Of a stretch of 6,614 bases of DNA, positions 1 through 5,892 are shown one piece after another. The position numbers and the translations under genes were made by a program. Positions within the stretch are counted from its first letter, which is position 1; the number at the start of each line of letters is the position of its first letter. The notes below the pieces were generated by a model. That model saw nothing but the letters and a program-made list of their open reading frames with translations. It was not told the DNA's origin and did no database searches. Source of the DNA: a bacterium. Its GTDB lineage: Bacteria; Atribacterota; JS1; SB-45; 34-128. The DNA is taken from contig JAHIPN010000352.1 of the NCBI GenBank assembly GCA_018894595.1, positions 1 to 6,614 on the forward strand. Reading direction: 5' to 3'.

Positions 1-763
1 AACCTCCCAGAGTAATTCTTTTAACATTTACTTTATTAAGAGGAATATTAAAGATATTCCCCAAGAGGATACGTACATTATGAATTCCTTGAGATGTTGT
101 CCAAACTGTAATCCCTCCGTCAGCTTCGGGAACACACACCGCAGATTTGGTTTCCATCTGCATATGATAAACCCTCTGGGTACTAAATGTTCTCTCTACA
201 ATTTCTTCTGCTTCTTTAAAGCCTTCCTCAATATCACCAACCTCAACATCTCGCTCGCAGGCTATATTTTTCTTGATATCCACTCTTTCTTCTCCCAGGT
301 AAACATGATCATATATCTGAGGTGCATTTGCCTCCATGGCCTCTTCAAGATTTATGAGTGGTTCCCATTTCTTACCCCACTTTACTTTTATCTTTTTTAG
401 GGCGGCAAAGGCCTCTTCTTCTGTTTCAGCAGCACAGGCAGCCACTGCTTCCCCTACGTGACGAACCTTGTCTTTAGGTAAAACCGTTCTATCGCGATAG
501 GTCTTATCGGGGATGCTAACTATTCGTTCATTATATAGAGTATCCGGCACATCACCAGGACCGATACAAATAGCTCCCATCCTCTCTGCTTCCGTATAAT
601 CAATCTTTTTAATCTCAGCATGGGGGTAAGGGCTACGCAGAACTACCGCATATAATTGGCCGGGAATATTTACATCACAAGAATAAATTTCTCTTCCTGT
701 CACCTTACCTATATTTTTTATATCAAACCTTTTACCTATAAATTCAAACTGCTGCTTTTCCAC
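1..763 (-). CDS. Xanthine dehydrogenase/aldehyde oxidase-type molybdenum hydroxylase, large (molybdopterin-binding) subunit, N-terminal part; 3' end outside window
   Basis: Enzymes of this family hydroxylate purines, aldehydes or N-heterocycles at a molybdopterin cofactor, normally with FeS and FAD partners; none of those partners is in the window. I read 254 codons from a GTG at 763 without a stop. Residues about 10-125 fit the a/b hammerhead domain: KVTGREIYSCDVNIPGQLYA near 20-39, VLRSPYPHAEI at 41-51 and VRHVGEAVAACAAET at 100-114. The molybdopterin-binding domain then begins, with ITVWTTSQGIHNVR at 218-231 and a trailing TLGG at 251-254, where the family usually continues into GGGFG. The start is set by an in-frame TAA just upstream (781-779) and a GAGGGTGG ribosome binding site about 5 bases before the GTG. 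Local G+C is higher than in the other genes. The substrate cannot be told from this half; carbon monoxide dehydrogenase and nicotinate or purine hydroxylases share the fold. The family call is secure, the specificity is unknown. Confidence 0.9.
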   Translation of the reverse strand, partial: MEKQQFEFIGKRFDIKNIGKVTGREIYSCDVNIPGQLYAVVLRSPYPHAEIKKIDYTEAERMGAICIGPGDVPDTLYNERIVSIPDKTYRDRTVLPKDKVRHVGEAVAACAAETEEEAFAALKKIKVKWGKKWEPLINLEEAMEANAPQIYDHVYLGEERVDIKKNIACERDVEVGDIEEGFKEAEEIVERTFSTQRVYHMQMETKSAVCVPEADGGITVWTTSQGIHNVRILLGNIFNIPLNKVNVKRITLGG

Positions 764-785
764 AAAACCACCCTCTTTTTAAGAA

Positions 786-803
786 TAAACAATATTTTGT
801 TTA
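786..803. repeat. Perfect 7-bp inverted repeat upstream of the molybdenum hydroxylase gene (possible operator)
   Basis: TAAACAA, four spacer bases, then TTGTTTA form a perfect dyad. It lies 22 bases upstream of the GTG at 763 and just before its ribosome binding site. The position would suit an operator or a short 5' UTR hairpin. The sequence is all A+T apart from one G and one C, so chance formation in this A+T-rich gap is a real possibility. Confidence 0.35.
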
Positions 804-817
804 CTAACTTTATAAAC

Positions 818-874
818 CCGAAAGGCAGAATACCACAGACTTGCCCGTGGGTATCTACAGATCGTACCTTTCAG
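818..874 (-). promoter_or_regulatory. Structured RNA element, candidate cis-regulatory leader of the molybdenum hydroxylase gene
   Basis: Read on the minus strand, CTGAAAGG (874-867) pairs over eight positions with CCTTTCGG (825-818), including one G-U pair. Inside it AGATACCCAC (856-847) pairs with GTGGTATTCT (836-827) through nine base pairs with a single-base bulge on each side, closing a ten-base loop GGGCAAGTCT (846-837). A ten-base internal strand (866-857) faces one base (826). The G-U pair is available only in the minus-strand RNA, which fits the direction of the genes. The element ends 54 bases before the GTG. No U-run follows it on the minus strand, so it is not an ordinary Rho-independent terminator. 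It does not match any riboswitch consensus that I can recall (purine, Moco, THF, TPP, cyclic-di-GMP classes). It could also be a short repeat or mobile-element remnant. Confidence 0.4.
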
Positions 875-944
875 TTTTTTAAAATCTTTTTCTATAACAT
901 TTAATTTAGCTATAATATATCTTATAGATACAAAAAAGGTAAAG

Positions 945-1441
945 TTATGATTTGGTTGAATATATAAAAATTGGTTCAGGTTCTTTGAAATTAGGAGATC
1001 TATTATAAATCTCCAAATAAAACCTAAATCTTGATGAGTATCGAAATAAGTATAGGTTTCTCCATTCCATTCGCCTCCTTGAAATATTTTTTTCCCTTTT
1101 TTACAAAAAATATCAACTGTTCTATCATAATTTTCTACTTTAAAAGCTAAATGATGCATCCCTTCGCCGTGTAGTTTTAGGAATTCCGCATATATACTTT
1201 TATCGTCTTTAGGTTCGATTAACTCTATTTCTACTTTACCGATATTAGCTAATGCCACTTTCATTGCATATTCCTTAGGTTCTCCTTTTATAATCATATT
1301 TTTTACATGATTATGGTCAAAATAATAAATTTTCCAAGGTTCAATGCCATATTCATCTGCATATCTTCTTACAGATTCTTCAATATTTTTGACTATAATT
1401 CCTACTTGAAGAACATCAGTGAAAATTGGTTTTTTACTCAT
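945..1441 (-). pseudogene. VOC-fold (glyoxalase/methylmalonyl-CoA epimerase-like) protein, frameshifted near its C-terminus
   Basis: VOC proteins are small metal enzymes (epimerases, lyases, dioxygenases) built from paired beta-alpha-beta-beta-beta modules. Residues 10-25 (VLQVGIIVKNIEESV) start the first module and GEGMHHLAFKVENYD at 92-106 starts the second. His96/His97 supplies one metal ligand, while Gln12 stands where many relatives have His. The reading frame leaves the family after Ile142 (codon 1018-1016). One frame over, the sequence continues as LEIYNRSPNFKEPEP and stops at TAA 947-945, which is how relatives end and restores the expected glutamate ligand. Restoring one T in the run at 1017-1015 (minus strand) would give a 165-residue protein, the usual length. 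As written, the frame instead runs to 779 with a 78-residue unrelated tail. The start ATG at 1441 follows AGAGGA by about 10 bases. It lies 64 bases after E1 beta, in the same operon. The substrate is unknown; a CoA-thioester or 2-oxo metabolite is an inference from context. A sequencing error would make it an intact gene. Confidence 0.8.
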
Positions 1442-1505
1442 TTAGTATAATTCCTCTTTTATTTAATTTTTTTTGAAACTAAAATAAAATATTATAAGCT
1501 TAATT

Positions 1506-2477
1506 TTAGAACATATTTTTAATTGCTTTAACAATCTTTTTTTCGTTTGGTAAGTAAATGTCTTCAAGATAAGGGCTAAAAGGGACAGGAGTATCAGGAG
1601 CTGTAACTCTTATTATGGGAGAATCAAGAAAATCAAAACCTTCTTCCCCAATTGTAGCAGCAATTTCAGCCCCAAATCCAGAAGTACGAACAGCTTCATG
1701 GACTATAACCAATCGCTTAGTTTTATTAAGAGAATTTAAAATTGTTTCTTTATCAAAAGGCACTAAGGTACGTAAATCAATTACCTCAACTTCAATTCCT
1801 TCGTTCGCTAATTTATTGGCTGCAATTATTGATTTTTGCACCATCCAACCCCAGGATACAATTGTTACATCTTTCCCTTCTCTAAGAATATTTGCTTTTC
1901 CTAAAGGTATTAAATATTCTCCTTTCGGGACTTCACCTTTAGTTTCATATAATTGAAAATGCTCAATAAATATAATTGGGTTATCATCACGGATTGCGCT
2001 ACATAATAATCCCTTAGCATCTTTGGGAGCTTGGGGCATAACAACTTTTAGCCCGGGAATATGAGTAAAAAACGCTTCCAAAGATTGAGAATGTTGAGCT
2101 GCTGCAGAAAAACCAGCACCTTGTGGAACTCGAATAACTAAAGGTATTTTAATCTGACCTCCAGTCATGTAACGTATTTTAGCTGCTTGGTTTAATATCT
2201 CATCCATGCAAACTCCCATAAAATCCATCCACATAATTTCCACACAGGGCCGTAACCCAGCCACTGCTGCACCAACGGCATGCCCCATGATTGCTGTTTC
2301 AGTTATTGGAGTATCTCTAACTCTCTCCGGTCCAAATTCTTTATACAATCCATTAGTAGCAAGAAAAGTCCCCCCGACCCTTCCTACATCTTCACCAACA
2401 ATATAAATATTTTTATCTCGACGCATTTCAATAGCCAATGCTTCACTAATAGCTTGGGCATAAGTAATTTCCCTCAT
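1506..2477 (-). CDS. acoB: 2-oxo acid dehydrogenase E1 component, beta subunit (acetoin/pyruvate dehydrogenase type)
   Basis: With E1 alpha this forms the thiamine-diphosphate enzyme that decarboxylates a 2-oxo acid, or cleaves acetoin, and passes the acyl group to E2. The 323 residues match the family's usual length. Visible features are the N-terminal MREITYAQAISEAL, the acidic GEDVG loop at 28-32, DTPITETAIMG at 55-65 with Glu60 in the position that activates the thiamine aminopyrimidine ring, RVPQGAG at 116-122, and the conserved His129 in AAQHSQSLEAFF. The C-terminal transketolase domain includes VIDLRTLVPFD and the end motif VTAPDTPVPFSP. The ATG at 2477 follows GGAG by eight bases, and the gene starts 21 bases after the E1 alpha stop, so the two are very likely co-translated. 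The acoB symbol reflects similarity to the acetoin branch; pyruvate or branched-chain 2-oxo acids are not excluded. Confidence 0.93.
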   Translation of the reverse strand: MREITYAQAISEALAIEMRRDKNIYIVGEDVGRVGGTFLATNGLYKEFGPERVRDTPITETAIMGHAVGAAVAGLRPCVEIMWMDFMGVCMDEILNQAAKIRYMTGGQIKIPLVIRVPQGAGFSAAAQHSQSLEAFFTHIPGLKVVMPQAPKDAKGLLCSAIRDDNPIIFIEHFQLYETKGEVPKGEYLIPLGKANILREGKDVTIVSWGWMVQKSIIAANKLANEGIEVEVIDLRTLVPFDKETILNSLNKTKRLVIVHEAVRTSGFGAEIAATIGEEGFDFLDSPIIRVTAPDTPVPFSPYLEDIYLPNEKKIVKAIKNMF

Positions 2478-2498
2478 TTATTTATCTCCTTTCTTTAA

Positions 2499-3461
2499 TT
2501 ATACAAATAAATCTTCAAAGAGTTCTTCTTCGCTTGGCACAGAACTATTTTCGGCGAACTCTATTGCTTTTTCGATATTTTCTTTTACTTCATCTTCAAT
2601 TAAATTTAATGTTTTTTCATCAATATCATTTTCTTTAATTAGTTTTTCTCTAAATTTTATAACCGGGTCTTTAGCCAGCCATTTTTGCTGCTCTTTTTGA
2701 TCTCGATAATTATCTAATTCTCCTTCGAAATGCCCATGATGGCGCCAAGTATTTGCAACAATAAGACTTGGACCATCACCATTCCTTGCTTGTAAAATCG
2801 CCTCTTTAGAAATCTTGTAAACTTCTTCCACATCGTTACCATCAATAGTAAAACCTGGAATTCCATATGATTTTGCTCGGATAGCAATGTCCTTACCTGC
2901 TATTCCATTGTCTATACAACACGAAACAGCATACCTGTTATTTTCACAAATATAAATAACAGGAAGCTTCCAAAGTGAAGCTAAATTAACACTTTCATGA
3001 AAAGTACCACGTGCTGCAGCACCATCTCCAAAAAAACAAATTGAAACTCCTTTCTCTCCTTTAAATTTACACGCTAAACCTGCGCCTGTAGCGATTGGTA
3101 TGCTTGCACCCACTATACCATTAGCACCTAATATTCCTAAAGAAAAATCAGCTATATGCATAGAACCACCTTTTCCTTTACAATAACCCGTTTTCTTGCC
3201 AAAAAGCTCAGCCATCATTAATTTTATATCCCCACCTTTAGAAATCAAATGCCCGTGTCCCCGATGAGTACTAGTTATAAAATCTCGTAATTTCAAATTA
3301 GCACACACTCCAGCGGCAATTGCTTCTTCCCCTAAATATAAATGAACAAAACCTGGAATTCGTCCTGCCGCAAAAAGCTCTCCTACTTTAAGTTCGAAAT
3401 TACGGATAGTAACCATGTTGCGATAAAAATCTAAAAACAAATCTTTTTTACTTTTTTCCAT
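2499..3461 (-). CDS. acoA: 2-oxo acid dehydrogenase E1 component, alpha subunit (acetoin/pyruvate dehydrogenase type)
   Basis: This is the thiamine-diphosphate-binding half of E1. The 320 residues carry the thiamine diphosphate motif from GDG at 145-147 to the NN at 174-175, with the expected spacing of just under 30 residues. Other family blocks are HLYLGEEAIAAGV at 40-52, TSTHRGHGH at 63-71, GYCKGKGGSMHIAD at 92-105, GANGIVGASIPIATGAGLA at 112-130 and the RHHGHFEGE loop at 240-248 that frames the active site. The THRGHGH and KGKGGSMHIAD forms resemble acetoin dehydrogenase and Gram-positive pyruvate dehydrogenase E1 alpha. The ATG at 3461 is preceded by GGAGG with a nine-base spacer, the clearest ribosome binding site in the window. 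It follows E2 after a 114-base gap and directly precedes E1 beta. No truncation or missing catalytic residue is visible. The family is certain; the acyl substrate is inferred. Confidence 0.93.
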   Translation of the reverse strand: MEKSKKDLFLDFYRNMVTIRNFELKVGELFAAGRIPGFVHLYLGEEAIAAGVCANLKLRDFITSTHRGHGHLISKGGDIKLMMAELFGKKTGYCKGKGGSMHIADFSLGILGANGIVGASIPIATGAGLACKFKGEKGVSICFFGDGAAARGTFHESVNLASLWKLPVIYICENNRYAVSCCIDNGIAGKDIAIRAKSYGIPGFTIDGNDVEEVYKISKEAILQARNGDGPSLIVANTWRHHGHFEGELDNYRDQKEQQKWLAKDPVIKFREKLIKENDIDEKTLNLIEDEVKENIEKAIEFAENSSVPSEEELFEDLFV

Positions 3462-3575
3462 TACTTTTAACCTCCGTTTTTAAAATCTTAATAAATATTT
3501 ATTTACAAAAATATTACCAATATCCTCAGAGCACTATTTTTCTGCCAAAATAGTTATATATTAAAATTTATGATT
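3462..3575 (-). other. E2-E1 alpha intergenic gap with a hairpin and an A+T palindrome
   Basis: In this gap the minus strand contains ACTATTTT, a six-base loop and AAAATAGT (3554-3533), a perfect 8-bp hairpin. Nearer E1 alpha is a 14-base perfect palindrome AATAAATATTTATT (3503-3490), then the GGAGG site (3475-3471). The hairpin is not followed by a U-run, so I read it as an mRNA processing or stability element at most, not a terminator. No convincing promoter hexamers were found. Confidence 0.4.
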
Positions 3576-4760
3576 TTATAATAATAAAGCAATATTTTCT
3601 GGATTTTCTAAAAGTGCACATAATCTACCTAAAAATTCAGCTGCTAAAAAACCATCAATAACGCGGTGTTCGTATGACAATGAAAGCCAGACTTGACGTC
3701 CAATCTTAAAACTATTATCTTCACTTACTTTTATACCTCTAAAAACTCTCCCTACCCCCAGAATAGCTACTTCAGGAAAATTCAATATTGGTGTGAATAA
3801 ATCTGTTCTTGATATACCAATATTGCTAATAGTAAAGGTAGATCCACTGATTTGATCGTTAGTTAAAGTTTTATCCTTTGCAGCTTCCACTAAAAATTTA
3901 ATCTCTTGACCTATTCTTTCTAAATCCTTTTTATCGGCCTGTTTTACAACAGGAACTATTAAATCATATTTTGTATTTGTCGCAACACCAATATTAATAT
4001 CCACAAATTTTTTAATCTTTTCGCCATCAAAATGAGCATTGAACATAGGCATTTTTTGTAACACTAAACTTAACATCTTTATAAATATCGCTGTAATTGA
4101 AATATTTATTTTTTCTTTAATTGTAAATAAATTTTCGCAACCAGTTAAAGTTGTTTGGGTAACAAAAACACCTTTATGAAATCCTGTTTCAAGTTTCTTT
4201 GCAATAGTTAATCTGGTTGGTGATAATTTTTCTTCTGTAAACTTCAATTCATTTTCCGCCCCAGACGAAAGCGTAATGTCATTATTATAATTAAGAATAT
4301 CTTTTTCAATTATTCTGCCATTTGGTCCTGTCCCATTGATCATTGATAAATTTACACCCATTTTTTTTGCAAGGCGCTTAGCTGCAGGAGAAGCAACAAT
4401 ATTAATATCATCACTGTTTCTCTTAAATGTCTTTTTTTGTTTAATGTTACTCCTCTGCTCATTCTTTAAATTATTTACTGGTTGCATTGTAACATTATTC
4501 TCAACTTTCACATTTAACTCATTTTCTGTTTCAGCAATAATAGCAAGCACCTCTCCAACTTTATACTCTTTTTCTTCTATGGCAAATATTTTCTTTATAA
4601 ATCCATTTACTGGAGATTTAACTTCATTAATAATTTTGCTGGACTCTACTTCGAAAAGTAGCTCGTCCTTAACTATTTCTTCTCCTTCTTTTTTAAAACA
4701 TTTAGTAACAAACCCAGCTTTCATTGTCATACCTAGCTTTGGCATAATAATTTTATACAT
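3576..4760 (-). CDS. acoC: Dihydrolipoamide acyltransferase (E2) of a 2-oxo acid dehydrogenase complex
   Basis: E2 forms the core of the complex and moves the acyl group from E1 to CoA on a swinging lipoyl arm. Numbered from ATG 4760 (394 residues), the lipoyl domain spans about 1-76, opening with MYKIIMPKLGMTM and carrying the lipoyl lysine Lys42 in EVESSKIINEV. A hydrophilic linker (about 77-120) leads to the peripheral subunit-binding domain at about 123-158 (ASPAAKRLAKKMGV, GTGPNGRIIEKDIL). The catalytic domain runs from LSPTRLTIAKKL near 180 to the end, with the chloramphenicol acetyltransferase-like HxxxDG motif as HRVIDG (His365, Asp369). A GTG at 4775 would extend the protein by five residues, but it overlaps the AAGGAG ribosome binding site, so ATG 4760 is preferred. 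The sequence around the lipoyl lysine is ESSK where most E2 proteins have a DK pair. Its place before the E1 genes is unlike the usual E1-E1-E2 order. No E3 gene is present. Confidence 0.93.
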   Translation of the reverse strand: MYKIIMPKLGMTMKAGFVTKCFKKEGEEIVKDELLFEVESSKIINEVKSPVNGFIKKIFAIEEKEYKVGEVLAIIAETENELNVKVENNVTMQPVNNLKNEQRSNIKQKKTFKRNSDDINIVASPAAKRLAKKMGVNLSMINGTGPNGRIIEKDILNYNNDITLSSGAENELKFTEEKLSPTRLTIAKKLETGFHKGVFVTQTTLTGCENLFTIKEKINISITAIFIKMLSLVLQKMPMFNAHFDGEKIKKFVDINIGVATNTKYDLIVPVVKQADKKDLERIGQEIKFLVEAAKDKTLTNDQISGSTFTISNIGISRTDLFTPILNFPEVAILGVGRVFRGIKVSEDNSFKIGRQVWLSLSYEHRVIDGFLAAEFLGRLCALLENPENIALLL

Positions 4761-4771
4761 TTTTCTAAAAT

Positions 4772-4825
4772 TCACTCCTTTTTTACCGTTTGTCTATATT
4801 GGTCTATATAAATATTAATATCCAT
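4772..4825 (-). CDS. Possible 17-codon small ORF between permease and E2
   Basis: An ATG at 4825 opens 17 codons (MDINIYIDQYRQTVKKE) closed by TGA at 4774-4772. It has its own AAGGAG site at 4840-4835 with a nine-base spacer; that site lies inside the last codons of the permease, whose TAA (4832-4830) is only four bases before the ATG. The stop abuts the ribosome binding site of E2. The layout would suit a translational coupling leader, or a remnant of a lost gene. The peptide resembles nothing I recognise, and one short frame with a good site can arise by chance, so this is a tentative call. Confidence 0.3.
   Translation of the reverse strand: MDINIYIDQYRQTVKKE
4775..4780 (-). promoter_or_regulatory. 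Ribosome binding site that decides the E2 start
   Basis: AAGGAG at 4780-4775 overlaps the first base of the alternative GTG start at 4775, so it cannot serve that codon. It can serve the ATG at 4760, although the 14-base spacer is long. The TGA that closes the small upstream frame (4774-4772) follows it directly, which would allow coupled re-initiation. Confidence 0.55.
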
Positions 4826-4829
4826 TTTT

Positions 4830-5855
4830 TTATACTCCTTCTCTAATAAATATTTCAGATTTTTCCATTTGGCTTACTTTTTCTTTATATAAAATATATG
4901 CTCTAAGTTTAGTTTTTATTGAATCCAAAACAATTGCAAACAAAATCAATAAACCTTTTGTAATATTAATTAGATAAACATTTACTGCTAAAAGATTTAA
5001 AAAATTATCAAAAAGACTTAAAAGTAATGCTCCACCTAACATACCAAGAACAGTTCCTCTTCCTCCTGATAAATTAACACCACCCAATATTGCACCAGCA
5101 ATGGCCATGATACTTAAACCTATACCCATTGAATTAGTCACTGCACCCATTCTACCAACAGCTAATATGCCAGCTAAAGCACTAATTAAACCACCTAAAA
5201 CAAACGTGAAAATAGTTATCCTATCTATATTTACTCCAGCTATATAACTTGCTCTAGGATTGCCACCAGTACTAACTAAAAATCGGCCAAAGCTTGTTTT
5301 ATGTATTATAATTCCAAAAATAAAGAATGTACCAAGGAATATTAAAATCGCTACCGGCATTTTAAAAATTATTCTAGCGCTTCCAGCATATGTATAATTC
5401 GGATCGAGATTTATGAGAGAAAAGGGGATCAAAAACAAGACTAATCCTCTTATAACAATATTTGCTGAAAGAGTTTCAAGTAGCGAGTTCATATTTAATT
5501 TTGTTATTAATATTCCATTAATCATTCCAACGATCATTCCAACAATAAGAGTCATTATTATTAAAATAAACGAGTTAGTCCCAGGAAACAAATTATTAGC
5601 AGCTAATATAACAACTCCAGGAGATAAAGCTAAAATTGATTCAATTGAGAGATCAATTTGTCCTACCATTATTATCAATCCTTCAGCCAAAACCAAAAGA
5701 CCCAAGACTGAAACATGATAAAAAATATTAAGGATGTTATTATAAGAAAAAAAATTCGGGATAAATATTGCATTTATAATAAACAATATAAAAAATAAAA
5801 CCCAAATTAAATTATCTAAAATTAATAATTTAAACTTTGTCTTTATGTTTAACAT
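4830..5855 (-). CDS. Sugar ABC transporter permease, RbsC/branched-chain-like family
   Basis: This is the membrane subunit of an importer for a monosaccharide, polyol or related small carbohydrate. The 341 residues are strongly hydrophobic with about 8-10 membrane-spanning stretches, for example 15-35, 47-65, 96-118, 167-185, 213-234, 248-262 and 296-311. Family blocks are GLIIMVGQIDLSIESILAL at 59-77 (relatives usually read GGIDLSVGS), GRFLVSTGGNPRASYIAGVN at 190-209, the loop that contacts the ATPase, and GAILGGVNLSGGRGTVLGML at 255-273. The last 30 residues are charged and cytoplasmic. The ATG at 5855 follows AGGAAG by about four bases and lies 37 bases after the ATPase stop, as expected for partner subunits. 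The sugar cannot be deduced; ribose, autoinducer-2, erythritol and inositol systems all use this family. Confidence 0.92.
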   Translation of the reverse strand: MLNIKTKFKLLILDNLIWVLFFILFIINAIFIPNFFSYNNILNIFYHVSVLGLLVLAEGLIIMVGQIDLSIESILALSPGVVILAANNLFPGTNSFILIIMTLIVGMIVGMINGILITKLNMNSLLETLSANIVIRGLVLFLIPFSLINLDPNYTYAGSARIIFKMPVAILIFLGTFFIFGIIIHKTSFGRFLVSTGGNPRASYIAGVNIDRITIFTFVLGGLISALAGILAVGRMGAVTNSMGIGLSIMAIAGAILGGVNLSGGRGTVLGMLGGALLLSLFDNFLNLLAVNVYLINITKGLLILFAIVLDSIKTKLRAYILYKEKVSQMEKSEIFIREGV

Positions 5856-5892
5856 CTTTCTTCCTTCCCTTTTTACTAAATAATATTTTATG

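Larger units (their letters stand above)
764..944 (-). other. Intergenic region between the VOC gene and the molybdenum hydroxylase gene
   Basis: This is the longest gap in the window. In the direction of transcription it holds, in order, an A+T-rich stretch with an 18-base inverted repeat CTATAATATATCTTATAG (910-927), a compact two-stem fold (874-818), a second inverted repeat (803-786) and the ribosome binding site of the next gene (776-768). I could not find a convincing -35/-10 pair, although the A+T-rich part near 905-940 is the natural place for a promoter. The frame running on from the frameshifted VOC gene happens to stay open through the whole gap to a TAA at 781-779, but the encoded residues do not resemble a protein family I know, so I treat it as non-coding. 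Confidence 0.6.

Noticed and set aside
818..880. Rho-independent terminator on the plus strand (stem followed by TTTTTT at 875-880)
   Set aside because: No plus-strand gene precedes it, the loop is too long for a standard terminator, and the G-U pair of the stem favours the minus-strand RNA.
779..944. C-terminal 55 codons of the uninterrupted frame continuing from the VOC gene
   Set aside because: The residues do not look like any VOC C-terminus, the true family ending lies in the other frame before this region, and the stretch contains the RNA fold and inverted repeats of an intergenic region.
1016..1021. Programmed -1 frameshift in the VOC gene
   Set aside because: The in-frame codons GGT TTT ATT TGG do not form an X XXY YYZ slippery heptamer, and I see no clear stimulatory structure immediately downstream.
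1491..1496. TATAAT on the minus strand between E1 beta and the VOC gene as a promoter -10 box
   Set aside because: No -35-like hexamer lies at 16-18 bases and no extended -10 TG is present; such matches are expected in A+T-rich gaps.
1615..2498. Plus-strand open frames opposite E1 beta, and similar ones opposite E2, the permease, the ATPase and the hydroxylase
   Set aside because: They are antisense to well-supported genes, have no recognisable domains and look like low-complexity reverse reads.
3471..3530. Promoter for E1 alpha inside the E2-E1 alpha gap (TTGGTA with a downstream TATTTA)
   Set aside because: The -10 candidate matches the consensus at only three of six positions, so it cannot be distinguished from background.
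4758..4775. GTG at 4775 as the E2 start
   Set aside because: It overlaps its only ribosome binding site, and E2 proteins of this type normally begin at the residues encoded from ATG 4760.
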